A stretch of 64,000 nt of DNA, taken from NCBI GenBank assembly GCA_033002965.1, contig JAURVB010003208.1, forward strand, positions 124,001 to 188,000, read 5' to 3'. This document shows positions 34,331-46,200 of the stretch, piece by piece; position 1 is the stretch's first letter; every line of letters starts with the position of its first letter. Made by a program: the position numbers and the translations under genes. A model generated the notes under the pieces. It was not told the DNA's origin and searched no databases. It saw only the letters and a program-made list of their open reading frames with translations. Origin of the DNA: Piper betle (Eukaryota > Streptophyta > Magnoliopsida > Piperales > Piperaceae).

Positions 34331-35040
34331 TTGTAAAACCCACACCATCCGTCCAATGGTTTAACTGCTGGTTTGGTCTTGACACAGATCAGGTTACTTT
34401 GTTTGGCCATTTTTATCATGTGTGTATGTGTATGGTATCACATGTACGAGCCAAGGCCCTAGTCTCCCCCGGTGTCTAGCCACCAAGTTGGAGACTACAC
34501 CTCCACGACTTCTATTTTCGATTGTTGAGTCAAGTCATAGTTAAACATTTGGACCACATCCCTCTCAACTCTAGTGTGCATTGCTTTTTTTGATCCCTTT
34601 TTGGTCAACCCTAGCCCCTACAAGACCTACAACACTAACTTCTCTCACTCAAAGGTGCCCTCCCGCACCCTTGCACTAGAGCCTTGAGCCCTTCATTTGG
34701 ACACAAAGGTGCCCAGCCATCACCCTTGTGCCCAAATCTAGGTTTCCCTCATTTTCCTTCTGACACAAAGGTGCCCAGATAGTGTCGTTTCACCTAGACT
34801 ATGTCAATTGTGTGTGGTTCACTCTTGCATACCTAGCCAATTGACCAACCTTAGTCCGGTTTGACAAAGGCCACAATAAAGGCTCCCCACCAATTTTCCC
34901 TCTTACAAGTACCCCCTCAACTCACCATTTCTCACCTATCTGTTCCTTCTTCCTCCGACCTGCACCCACTTGATTCTCTTCTCCACTTCTTCCAACACCC
35001 TCCTAGGCCCTTTCCAAGCTCCTATTAGATCTCCACCCAC
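34331..35040. other. non-coding DNA with a repeated ACAAAGGTGCCCAG motif
   Basis: Three copies of a CAAAGGTGCCC motif occur at about 34637-34770. No gene was recognised. It may be an untranslated part of the neighbouring copia element. Confidence 0.35.
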
Positions 35041-36270
35041 ATGTGTTTCGGATTTTGATGATGAAACATTGATCATGTGGATTGAATGATAATTTGCTTT
35101 AGATAAGGCTTGGATAAAGTAGAGCATTGCTTACCATCATTCAATTTCTTATGGAATAATTTGGAAACATTGTAACATTTTGAATTAATCATGGACTCAG
35201 ACAAAAGATTTATTGGTTTTGGATATGATTTCAGTCAAGGTGTTGAACTCTTGAATAAAGGTTGGAAGACTTCTTGAAGATCGAATAGTCAAGTGGAGCC
35301 TCAAGCTTTGAATGTGATGAACAAGTTTAAATTTGAACTTGAGGGAAATTTGTGTGGGAGTTTGGAGGAGTCTACTCCACATAAATACTCAAGTTGTTGG
35401 ACGGTGCACAAAACTATGGACTTGTGTGTCTATATAAGGAACTTGTTGCAGCATGGAAGACTTGCCCAATATTTGAATATTCAAAGGTGTTTGAAGTGTT
35501 ATAGAATGGGAATTTAGTTCAGAATAGGATTGAAGTGCTACTTTGAGTATAAGCTATAGATAAGTTTCATTATGTTAAATTTAGGGCTTTTTCAACAGAT
35601 CAGGCAATTCTTTGTATTTTGTATCTTTCTTGTATTGTAAAGATCTTGTTGATCTTGTGTGATTTGCATGCACTAGGGACTGTTGGACACTTTGGGTGTG
35701 AAGCAAGGTTGAGTGGTGTTGGAATTATATGTATCAAGTTTCGGCTTGTGAAGTTAAGCTAGGTGCCAATGGGTGAAGGACAAGCGTGCCTTGTGACATA
35801 GGCTTGAGGTTGAGTGCATAGTGAAGGGCAATTCGCTTGTGAAGCACTTGGGTCTTGTTTAGTGAAGGACAAGTGGTTGTTCTTTTAGGTTATAACACTC
35901 ACTCGTTTTGACCATAGTGAAGAATAAAAAACGTACATGACCATAAGATATAATTGTGTAGAAGAGACGATGTACCAATTGGGAACCTCTTTAAAAATTC
36001 TTGTGTTTGATTCCTGTCCTTACTCTTTTGTGTTTTAATTAGTTTTGACTCATACAAATTATAGCAACTTGTTTTGTTGGCCTTGTTCATCAACGCTTAG
36101 TTGTGATTATTTGTATATGGTCATCTATATTTATTTAATATTTCCACAAGCAAGATTCCTGATTATATTTTAGTACTAACTCTGTTGATAAGTGTTCTAG
36201 ATATTCTGTTACATAATGAAATTGTCTTTTCATCTCTAATCTCCCATATCCCCTAGGAGTGGAAGGATTT
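35041..36270 (+). mobile_element. probable copia (SIRE-like) LTR, right end unclear
   Basis: It starts TGTGTTTCGGATTTTGATGATG, a start typical of SIRE/Maximus LTRs. A TATA-like TCTATATAAGG lies near 35431. No coding motif was seen, and no PBS or TSD was found, so the boundaries and even LTR status are tentative. Confidence 0.35.
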
Positions 36271-37421
36271 GGGGTAGGATGCCCCAAAAAACCTCCTCCT
36301 AGCTTCCCATGAGGTAAAGCTCCCTGCTTTGCCTCTTCTTCGGAGTTTGATGGTATGTATGTGTGCCTTATTGATAAATTTCATTTTGTAATATTTTATG
36401 CGTCCATTTTTTGTCTTAGGAGTAGTTTAAGAATGGTTTGAGCTTATTTGGAGTTGTATGAAAATAGTTATGATTATTTTTGTCTGGGTAGATTCATGCA
36501 CATCTATGGTAAATTGAACATATATCATGTTGTGGATAGTATTTTTGCATGCTCTTTGTTACATGTGATTCTGTACACATAGATCTGCATCTTATATGTT
36601 TATGATTTGCCATGATTTGGCTGTTTAGAAAATGTGTGGGTGCTAAAGTTGGTAAAAGGTGGTTGTCACACTGACATAGCAGCCCATTGCTCCAATTTTT
36701 CCATCACGTAGTGGATGTTAGTTTGCTGCAATCTTTTGCACATTTTTATGTCAGCATTTTATGAACTATCACTAAAATACTAGCCTAAATAAACATCAGT
36801 AAGGGCATGAACATAACACCCACAACCGGACTATGCTTTCTGTGATATATAGTTTTTGTGTTATGATCTAAGATTGGTGCTATTGTTTGAGCATGTTAAA
36901 AGACTCAATAAAATGTGAATAATTCATGAAATGATTTAATAAGGGTGGACATGAAACTCAATAAGTTTGGGTTCAATTTAGCATCATCTGTGTAGTTAAT
37001 AAAATCGGTGTTGTCAAGTGGACAAGAATAGAGGGCAAAACCCTAGTTTCTAACCTTAATCACTTGGTGGTAATATTTCCAAACATTTACCCAAACCTTA
37101 GGGCATGTTCCTACTTCATCACCCTAAAAATTAGTTACTTTTGGATGAGTAGGTTCTCCAGTAGAAATTTCTCAAACCTTAGTGGTCAAACGAGTCCTAG
37201 AAATGTCTGTGCCAATGTCTCTCTATCTCGAATTTACTCAGGCCAAGATACTTAGAGTTCACATCTAAACTTTTATAGGATCATATTTCATAGTGTTCAT
37301 TAGGATTCCTAAAATACCCAAAGCCATTTGGAGTCTCCAAGGCCATGAACGGACCTTTGGAACTTTAGTGTGTACCCCAACAACATTGTTTCCAACACTA
37401 TAGCCGACTTTAGTGGGCGAT
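36271..37421. other. unclassified DNA
   Basis: No element ends or protein motifs were recognised. Confidence 0.35.
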
Positions 37422-37434
37422 TGTAAAACCCCAA

Positions 37435-37469
<35 letters not shown>

Positions 37470-37509
37470 GGCTATTTTATTTAGGGTTTTGTAAATCTTA
37501 AGAATGAAC
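37422..37509 (+). mobile_element. 5' edge of an L1-type LTR with an AAT microsatellite
   Basis: TGTAAAACCCCAAAATAAT, then about twelve AAT units (37434-37468), then TTTATTTAGGGTTTTGTAAAT. L1e at 61729 begins the same way without the expansion. It is joined at about 37510 to an L1 LTR in the opposite orientation. Confidence 0.45.
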
Positions 37510-38561
37510 CATAAATAATATGAAAACAAATAAGTCTAGCATTTCTAACTCAAAAAAACTTATTTTCAAATGACAATGCATGGAGTAATTATCCCACAGT
37601 CTTCGACCATTTCCCATAGCCACATTTATAACACAAGAAAAGTAAAAAGAGAAGTCTGCTTATTATCTGTTCACCACCTACATTGGTAGAAGAACCACCC
37701 TATCGTCTCTTAGTCTTTAGTTTCAGCTACTAACCTGCGGAGGCAATTCCGTATTAGTGATTAACCACTAAGCCATATAATTAAATAAAACAAGTCCATA
37801 AACTCCCTATCGTTATCTATAATATTGGCACTTGTGACCATTCCAACATGTCCATTTATTAGCTGATGGTTCAGTCTACCATGTCCATTAGTTGGCTAAT
37901 GGGTCAGTCCACCATGTCCATCTATTGGGTGATGGGTCAGTCCATCATGTACGTTACCGGCTGCCGAGTCCAATCCACCATGTTCGTTATCAGCTGGTGA
38001 GTCCAATCCACCATGCCCATTTGTTGGCTGATGGGCAATTCCACCATGTCCATCTACTGGCTGATGGATCAGTCCACCATGTCCGTAATTTGCTGGCAAG
38101 CCCAATCCTCCACGTCTAATTTATTGGCTGATGGGTCAGTCCATCATGTCCATTACCAGCTGGCAAGTCCAATCCTCCATGTCCGTTATCGGCGGGTGAG
38201 TCCAATCCACCATGTCTGAAATTGGCTGGCGAGTCCAATCCGCCACGTCCAATTTATTGGCTGATGGGTCAATCCGTCATGTCCATTACCAGTTGGTGAG
38301 TCCAATCGGCCATGTCCGTTATCGGCTGGTGAGTCCAATCCACCATGTCCGAAATTAGCTGGCGAGTCCAATCCGCCATGTCTAATTTATTGGCTGATGG
38401 GTCAATCCATCATGTCCATCACCGGCTGGTGAGTCCAATCTACCATGTCCATTATCAGCTGATGAGTCCAATCCACCATGTCCGTATAATCATTTGAAAT
38501 GTTGTGGTAGCCCTGGTCAGCCTGAGCCCAGATTCGACCACCATGACACCATAACGCACAT
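37510..38561 (-). mobile_element. LTR L1b, partial, with minisatellite
   Basis: It matches L1d (49505-51141) in the same direction: ATATGAAAACAAATAAGTC, TCCCATAGCCACATTTATAA, the CCTGCGGAGGCAATTCCG block, then the minisatellite, then CGTATAATCATTTGAAATG. It stops at the identical junction with a TRIM2 LTR. Confidence 0.55.
37845..38490. repeat. 33-bp minisatellite array A
   Basis: The monomer (opposite strand) is GGACATGGYGGATTGGACT followed by SRCCAGCCRATAAY. About nineteen monomers are present. Four-monomer groups (about 133 bp) recur. Because 33 is divisible by 3, frames stay open by chance. Confidence 0.85.
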
Positions 38562-38880
38562 TGTAAGATCCCTCAACTTAGTCCCACATTTAATACCTAC
38601 TGGGAGAAGATCCTATTTATAAGTGGGAATGGACTATAGATCTTTAACTTAGGTTAACCATTTTAAAGAAAGGACTTAGGCCCATTACGTTGCACTTTGG
38701 GCTGGGTCGTTATAGGTGGTATCAGAGCAACCCGGTTCCATGTTAGATGGTGGAATGGACTAGGGACGTTGGCTAGGCTGCCGGTGACAGGCCAAAAAGG
38801 TCGTGCGCTATTGCTAGCAACGGGCTCGACTAGGGACGTTGGCTAAGCTGCCAGTCACGGGCCAGAAAGGTTGTGGGCTG
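38562..38880 (+). mobile_element. TRIM2-family 5' LTR, PBS and internal start
   Basis: The LTR is at 38562-38714 (TGTAAGATCCCTCAAC...GGTCGTTATA), with a TATA-like TTTATAAGTGGG near 38613. The PBS, TGGTATCAGAGC, is at 38717-38728. The internal part repeats a GGACGTTGGCTAGGCTGCC motif twice. No 3' LTR follows. Confidence 0.6.
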
Positions 38881-39239
38881 GGGCTAGCAAGCCCTACACA
38901 AAGAGAGAGGTCTGCTCCACGCCTCTCACCAAAGATCCAACAACTCTGAATACAGCTATAGTTAGAGGCATGCCCTCTAACTAAATTGATCTGATAATGG
39001 GCCTTGCTATGGCTGCTGTTCAAAACGGCACCCCATTCCACCCGGGGAAAGCTATGGAAGTTACTCCTACCGCGAAATGAAAGGCCGGTTTGAGATTGAA
39101 AACGAGCCATCGAAGTGTATCCGTGGCCCAATCATGGGCTGGTCTCAATAAACATTGTTTCCACTCTGGCGGGATTGCAAACAGCAAAAAACTCCGACTA
39201 TGTTATCCGATATGGTATGTTTGAGTATCGCATTACAGG
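38881..39239. other. about 310-bp segment shared with 51475-51830, joined to an LTR end
   Basis: It is nearly identical to 51475-51830. Its last part encodes a gypsy RT strip (YGMFEYR). Where the other copy continues into the RT motif, this one switches at about 39232 to ATTACA, the end of an LTR, followed by E1's PBS. It is a recombination joint. The origin of the central part is unknown. Confidence 0.5.
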
Positions 39240-39251
39240 TGGTATCAAAGC
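39240..39251 (+). promoter_or_regulatory. primer-binding site of gag-only element E1
   Basis: TGGTATCAAAGC directly follows an LTR end (ATTACA, GG). It is close to the tRNA-iMet-type PBS used by most plant LTR elements. Confidence 0.6.
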
Positions 39252-39421
39252 CAGGTTTCCCACAAGCTCACATTTTATGACTCAAGTACCTTGTTGAAAA
39301 GTCCAATAATTATCTTTTTCGACTGTGTTATGTTATTAATTAACAAAGTTCTTCGCTAATAAACCTAAGTCAAAACTGAAATAAGAATGTATAAATGAAC
39401 CATGATGGTTCGATGTTTCAG

Positions 39422-40589
39422 ATGGCAAGCACTTGTAGACAGACTACCTGATCTAACCCATCAAGTCCGAACACAGAGAATGTATTGGCCCAGGTCCTAA
39501 CTGCCATACAGGGACTAGCACAGGCTTCAGAAAATACAAATTCTGTGATTCAAAATATTGTTTAGCGGCTACCGGGAGAGGTAACAGGGAATGGAGCCTC
39601 AAACTCAGCAGCGGATCCCAGAATCACCCCGGATGATGGTCAGGGAAGTGCCCAAGGGCGGGCAGGGTTAGCTGACCCGGGCGAACAAGGGGGAGCTACC
39701 AAACCCACTGCCACCGGTAGTTCAACAAGTGGTGCCACCAGCAGTTGAGGATAGTGATCGCTACACTGTGGAAAAATTCTAGAAGAATGGAGCTGAGGTA
39801 TTCATTGGAGGGACTGATCCAATGAAGGCCAAAAGCTGGATAGACATTTCAAAAAAAGCTTTTAGGGATCTATCTGTGCCACACCGCCACCAAGTGAGGT
39901 TGGCAACATGCATGCTTCAGGAGGAAGCATCTTACTGGTGGAAATCCATGGAAAACACTACATTCCATTGATGTGAGATTTCTTCCATCACGTGGGCGGA
40001 GTTTGTGGCCGTTTTCAATGGACAATATTTTCTAGAGCCTACTGTCCAAAAGAAAGCACTGGAGTTCGCCAACCTAGCTCAGAAGGATGATTCGGTCCGG
40101 GAATAAGCCAAGAAATTCTTACAGTTGGAACGCTTTGCACCTGGGATTCTGGCATCTGACAAGGCTATGGTGGATAAATTCTTCTAGGGGTTGACACCTG
40201 AATTGAGGAGTAGGGTTGCTACGGCGTCAAGGGGCACTATAACCGAGGTGATCGATGCAGCCACGACTCATGAGTTGGTATTTGAGCATGATCGTTCACA
40301 GAAACAGGGGAAGACTACCACGCAACACAAGCAAGCCAACCATAGGGGTAGCTGAAATGGGTCCGCAGAACAACAGCAGCAAAACTACCAAGGGAACGTA
40401 GATGGAAACCTCAAAAGGAAGTTTAAGGAGATTTTATATAGGCGATGTAAAAATTGTACCAAGATGCATTCCGGGCAATGCAACGAGCCCCGTCGGTGCT
40501 ACAATTGCGGTAGGATGGGACACATGATAAAAGACTGTTGTCAGCCTCTGAAGCAACAACAAGAGCAGCCTAAGATCCCGAAGATATAA
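39422..40589 (+). pseudogene. E1 gag: gypsy-type retrotransposon Gag with CCHC zinc knuckle
   Basis: It starts at ATG 39422 (MASTCRQTT), by agreement with the inverted copy E2. The Gag core (GGTDPMKAKSWI, QVRLATCMLQEEASYWWKSM, FANLAQKDDSVRE, FLQLERFAPGI) is followed by the knuckle CYNCGRMGHMIKDC (40498-40539) and a stop at 40587-40589. Several in-frame stops are present (after NTTFH, after DDSVRE, at KFF). Gag would package the element's RNA into particles. After the stop come only about 60 bp and then the PPT and 3' LTR: no protease, RT or integrase. Such gag-only elements are known in plants as TR-GAG. Confidence 0.7.
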
Positions 40590-40894
40590 TTAATCATGCT
40601 TATCATCTTGCTGTTATAATATTTTGGGGATGAAATATTTCTAAGTTGGGGAGAATGTAAAAACCATGATTTTTATTACAAGACTCGAACCTAAATATTA
40701 TGAAATAAATATCGATGAACCAAAATGGTTAGTTATCAAGTCGACCGGTCATGGTTCGACTTAAGGTCACCTAGAAAATACCTATTAATGAATGGATGAT
40801 GGGGTGTGAGAATTTAATGAAGGGGCTCATTGAACCTAGGAAATACCTATGGATGATGGGGTATGAGAATTTAATAGAGAGAATGATTGAAGTG

Positions 40895-40900
40895 TATATA
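40895..40900 (+). promoter_or_regulatory. TATA box of the E1 LTR
   Basis: TATATA sits about 240 bp inside the LTR and is conserved in the inverted copy (46997-47004). Confidence 0.45.
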
Positions 40901-41249
40901 TTTGCAGGATGAGGGGATCGTTGAGGGGGGGGGGGGGGACTTTTTCCTAACCATCAAATTCTTCTTGCCTCCTCTCCGTCCTAGGTGACCTCCCCATTTC
41001 TGCGTGAGTATTTCGTCCCTCATCTTATTTGTTTCCATTATGATTCTTGTATGCAAGGTTTGTTGGAGATGCCTTGCTAAGTTACTAGATCCCTAGCGTC
41101 TTATGCATGGGGTTCTTGTCGACTGCTTGGTATGAACTGCTGCGAGTCTTTGGGGTCGGGTGTTTGTTTTGTTGTGGGTTTGCTGCTTTGCTTCATCCTT
41201 CGATTGGCAAGAATTGTGGGGATTCTTTGAATTTCTTAGTTGTTTTGTT

Positions 41250-41480
41250 AATGGACATGTCAGAATGGACCTGACAGCCAATAATGGACATGTCAGAATG
41301 GACCTGACAGTTAATAATGGACATGTCAGAATGGACCTGATAGCCAATAATGGATATGTTAGAATGGACCTGACAGCCAATAATGGACATGTCAGAATGG
41401 ACCTGACAGCCAATAATGGACATGTCAGAATGGACCTGATAGCCAAAAATGGACATGTCAAAATGGACTGATAGCCAATA
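41250..41480. repeat. 33-bp minisatellite in the E1 LTR
   Basis: Seven near-identical monomers, GGACATGTCAGAATGGACC then TGACAGCCAATAAT. It is alignable with the monomer of arrays A, B and C, so the two repeats share an ancestor. Confidence 0.9.
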
Positions 41481-41968
41481 ATGACTAATCTCAGAATGAC
41501 CTAGGAGACAACCTAATCTCAGAATGAACTGAGAGACAAACTTTTAATCTCAAAATGACCTGAGGAGCCTATAGAACTACATTGAGCTTGATCCCGACAT
41601 GTGTATGTAGGCTAATCAAGATTGTTTGATTTCAGCTCACTTAAGGAAGAATGAAAGTATGGTTGGTGGTTCTTTTACGAACTCAGGGTAGGAGAATGGA
41701 TAATAAATTGGACTTCCTTTTATTTTCTTGTGTTATAAGTGTGGCTTTGGGAAATGATCCAAGACTGTGGAACTATTATTATTATGTCTTGACTAACCAT
41801 AATTTACTTTGAATGAGTCATACTTATGGTTTTAATAGAAATCATGTAACATATAAGTAACGCCCGGACCGGTTAGGGCTGGTCGGTACAGGGTTGGTTT
41901 GGTATAATTTCGAGTAACGCCTAGCCAGCTAGGCCCACATTATTGTGAAAAATGGCTGGTCGTTAGAC

Positions 41969-44900
41969 CGTAAAAAAAAAATTTTAATATATTCGACTCG
42001 GGCAGGGAAGGATCGAACGTTAGAGAATAAATATTAATTATATTATATTCTCTAGCAAGTTAAGTCTACCCAATTAAATATTTTATCATTTACCCGGTTA
42101 CCCGGTTAAAGGAATAAAATACGGGGGTTGGTGTGTTTCCACAAACCCTAGCCGTCATTTCGTTTTACAAAGGATGTCCTCCACCCTAGCCTTCATTCGC
42201 ATTCTTCTCCTCGTCCTTGCAGCGTGTCTTCTTCCTTGCTTAGGTATTCTTCCTATCTCCCTCTTCTTAATTGTCTTGCATGCATATTTTAATTTGACAA
42301 TAAGTTTTATAATCGTGATGATTAAAGTTTAAAATCAACAAAAAGAAACTAAACAAAAAAATTAAACTTAAATTTGTCCGACGAGTCCCCTATTTCGGCG
42401 AGATGGGGAAGCACAGGCAAGGTCGTCGGGAATCGGTGGCGAGGGTCGTTCCGACGTCGGAAGATGATCCTACTCTCTTTGTCGATCAGTGTAGGGTCGA
42501 TCTCACGCGTGTGGATGTCGGTCTAGGTGGTAAATGGCCAAAAACAGTAGCAGTGGCAAAAACAGGGGCGACGGTGGTGAGGGAAGAAATCCGGCCGTCC
42601 TGGGTTGCGACGGGTTCCAATATGGCCGGGGAAGGTAGATAGGTGGTCGAGGGTGATGAGGCAACCACCCAGTTGAGGCGGCAACACTCGCCGGCGGTGG
42701 AATCGCCGACGCGAGCGCGCAGCTAGGAAGGTGATGCAGGCGTCGCCGCTGCTGGAAGGTAGCCGGAGTTGGCCGGGGTGACACCGCAATGGCATGGCAA
42801 GTCTGGGCGGCGACTATTGACGGCTGCCAGAGACGATTGCCGGTGGCGGCGGGAGGGCGGCTGCTGTCGGGAACAGGGGATGGTGCCGGTGAAGAAGAAG
42901 AAGAAGAAGGGCGGTGGCAATTCTGTAAATACTGGTAGACTCAATACCGATTAGAGTTAAAAATAATACGAACTCGTAATAAATCTTTAAAAATAATTAT
43001 TTTAATGGGTGATGGATAAAGTTATTAAACTAACTAATTACTGTATGAAATCGCCATGAGTAATAAAAATCGAAGGGTTATAAGTAATTAATAAAATATA
43101 GATTTTACCTTGACAATATTAAATTTAATATTAGGTAAATAAAGTGATTATTTTAATAACGAGTCATTAATGTAGAAAATGGGTTATTAAACTATAGTCG
43201 GGTAGCAATCATTTGCGCCGAACCTAAAGAGAATAATGAAAATAAATAAAGTATGAAACTTTATAGAGTCGAATAATTTAAAATAATTGTATTAATAATA
43301 TTTATGAATACAAATTATTTTAAATAATTTAAGTGAACAACTTAATTAATTAAATTGCTGTACATAATAGTAGCGATTAAAAAAATTATAACCGAAGGAA
43401 AATATACTAATAATTGTAATTAAATATTTGTGTATAAGTTGATAATTATTTTATTATTTGTTACGTGTTAATTATTATCTATATTATTAATGTAAAGTAG
43501 TATTTAAATGATTATATCACATGAATAGTTTAATATTTAATATTGTTAAAATTTAATAGTAATATATATATTAGTCATTTAGTTGCATGCATTTCTACTC
43601 GAATCAAAATTATATTTATGTATAATTTTATGTCCTCGTTCCTTGCTTAGGAACATTGTTCACAGCTGCAAGTTTGAAATATCTAGGTCCGTATAATTAT
43701 TTAAAATGTTGAATTTTTCCTTCTCGATAACTTGGTCAAGCTCAGCCTAGATTCGACCACCATGCACCGAGTGTAACCGGGGTCAAGGAATTGACTCAGT
43801 CTGACACAGGCTACGCCCTTCATAATCAAATAATGGACATGATGGACTGACCCATCAACCAATAAATTAGACATGGCGGATTGGACTCGCCAGCCAATTA
43901 CGGACATGGTGGATTGGACTCACTAGCGAATAACGGACAATGCAGATTGGACTTGCCGGCCGGTTATGGACATGATGGGCTGAACCATCAGCTAATAAAT
44001 TGGACATGGCAGATTGGACTCGCCAGCCAATTACAAACATGGTGGATTTGACTCACCAGCCGATAACGGACATGGCGGATTAGACTCGCCAGCCGGTAAT
44101 GGACATGATGGACTGACCCATTAGCCAATAAATTGGACATGGCGGATTGGACTCGCCAGCCAATTACGGACATGGTGGACTAACCCATCAGCTAATAGAT
44201 GGACATGGTGGACTGACCTATCAGCCAACTAATGGACATGGTGGATTGAACTCGCCAACCGATAACGGACATGGCGGATTAGACTCACCAGCTGGTAATG
44301 GACATGATGGATACCCATCAGCTAATAAATTGGACATGGCGGATTGGACTCGCCAGCCAATTACGGACATTGTGGATTGGACTCACCAGCAGATAACGGA
44401 CATGGCGGATTGGACTCGCCAGCCGGTAATGGACATGATGGACTGAGCCATCAGCTAATAAATTGGACATGGCGGATTGAACTCGCCAGTCGGTAATAGA
44501 CATGATGGACTGACCCATCAGCCAATAAATTGGACATGGCGGATTGGACTCGCCAGCCAATTATGGACATGGTGGATTGGACTCACCAGCCGATAACAGA
44601 CATGGCAGATTGGACTCGCCGGCCGGTTATGGACATGATGGGCTGAACCATCAGCCAATAAATTGGACATGGTAGATTGGACTCGCCAGCCAATTACAAA
44701 CATGGTGGATTTTACTCACCAGCCGATAACGGACATGGCGGATTGGGCTTGCCAGCCGGTAATGGACATGATGGACTGACCCATTAGCCAATAAATTGGA
44801 CATGGCGGATTGGACTCGCCAGCCACTTACGGACATGGTGGACTAACCCATCAGCTAATAGATGGACATGGTGGACTGACCTATCAGCCAACTAATGGAC

Positions 44901-46188
44901 ATGGTAGATTGGACTCGCCAACTGATAACGGACATGGCGGATTAGACTCGCCAGCCGGTAATGGACATGATGGATACCCATCAGCTAATAAATTGGACAT
45001 GGCGGATTGGACTTGCCAGCCAATTACGGATATTGTGGATTGGACTCACCAGCAGATAATGGACATGGCGGATTGGACTCGCCAGCCGGTAATGGACATG
45101 ATGGACTGACCCATCAGCTAATAAATTGGACATGGCGGATTGGACTCGCCAGCCAATTACGGACATGGTGGATTGGAATCACCAGCCAATAATGGACATG
45201 GCGGATTGGACTCGCCAGTCGGTAATAGACATGATGGACTGACCCATCAGCCAACAAATTGGACATGGCAGATTGGACTCGCAGCCAATTACGAACATAG
45301 TGGACTAACCCATCAGCTAGTAGATGGACATGGTGGACTGACCCATCAGCCAACTAATGGACATGGTGGATTGGACTCACCAGCTGATAACGGACATGGC
45401 GGATTCGATTCTCCAGCCGATAATGGACATGATGGACTGACCCATCAGCTAATAAATTGGACATGGTAGATTGGACTCTCCAGCCAATTACAGAAATGCT
45501 AGACTGACCCATCAGCCAATAGATGGACATGGTAGATTGACCCATCAGCCAACTAATGGGCATGGTGGATTGGACTCACCAGTTGATAATGGACATGGCG
45601 GATTGGATTCGCCAGCTGGTAACGTACATGATGGACTGACCCATCACCCAATAGATGGACATGGTAGACTAACCCATCAGCCAACTAATGAACATGGTGG
45701 ACTGAACTATCAGCTAATAAATGGACATCTTGGAATGGTCACAAGTGCCAATATTATAGATAATGATAGGGAGTTTATGGACTTGTTTTATTTAATTATA
45801 CGACTTAGTGGTTAATCACTAACGCGGAATTGCATCCGCAGGTTAGCAGTTGGAACTAAAGACTAAGAGACAACAGGGTGGTTCTTTTACCAACGCAGGT
45901 GGTGAACAGATAATAAGCAGACATCTCTTTTTACTTTTCTTGTGTTATAAATGTGGCTATAGGAAATTGTCCAAGACTGTGGGATAATTACTGCATGCAT
46001 TGTGATTTGAAAATAAGTTTTTTGAGTTAGAAATGCTAGACTTATTTGTTTTCATATTATTCATGTAACCTTTTAAGTAACACCCGGTCCGGTTAGGACT
46101 GGTTGTTATAGGGTTGGTTTTGTTAAATTTTTTAGTAACACCTGGTCAGCAAGGCCCACAATATTGTGAAAAAATGGTAGGTCGTTAT
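41969..46188 (+). mobile_element. long LTR L1c with a 1.9-kb satellite, plus orientation
   Basis: It begins CGTAAAA right after the E1 LTR and ends GGTCGTTAT at 46188, followed by a PBS-like TGGCATAAGAGC (46189-46200). Parts in order: a CCTTGCTTAGGTATTC donor-like site (42236), a GC-rich segment (42400-42950) followed by GAGTTAAAAATAATACGAACTC, an AT-rich middle, the CACCATGCACCGAGTGTAA block (43759), array B, and a right end like E1's. At 4.2 kb it is long because of the satellite. Confidence 0.6.
43836..45735. repeat. 33-bp minisatellite array B with higher-order structure
   Basis: Plus-strand monomers GGACATGGCGGATTGGACT-CGCCAGCCAATTAC and variants. Four monomers form a 133-bp unit (types ending CAATTAC, CGATAAC, CGGTAAT and, with GACCCATCAGCCAATAAAT, a fourth). 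A block of about 663 bp (about 43840-44502) is repeated at about 44503-45165, sharing rare variants: the TTACAAACATGGTGGATTT monomer, the CCGGCCGGTTATGG monomer, and a 3-bp deletion giving GATGGATACCCATC. Confidence 0.9.
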
Positions 46189-46200
46189 TGGCATAAGAGC

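Larger units (their letters stand above)
40656..41967 (+). mobile_element. 3' LTR of E1
   Basis: The PPT AAGTTGGGGAGAA (40643-40655) is followed by TGTAAAAACCATG. The LTR holds a TATATA box (40895-40900), a 15-bp G run (about 40925), a seven-unit 33-bp minisatellite (41250-41480) and a conserved right end. It closes at about 41967 (TGGTCGTTAGA). The last 400 bp match the ends of L1c and of E2's 5' LTR. Confidence 0.65.

Noticed and set aside
41093..41471. Frames repeating MDLTANNGHVR and LTCPLLAVRSI
   Set aside because: Same 33-bp periodicity artefact in the E1 minisatellite; the mirror frames occur in E2.
42403..42954. Overlapping frames in a GC-rich block that look like a small gene
   Set aside because: The block is part of LTR L1c. 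Frames overlap on both strands, show no domain, and the equivalent blocks in other LTRs encode different peptides.
43836..45735. Many open frames with repeated GHGGLDSPADN-like or VHHVHYRLASP-like peptides, and similar ones at 37892-38371 and 49767-50834
   Set aside because: They come from a 33-bp repeat, which keeps all frames in register. Frames are open on both strands and broken by indels. No promoter or start context supports a protein.
43836..45735. CRISPR array
   Set aside because: Repeats are directly adjoining without unique spacers, the host is a plant, and no cas gene is present.
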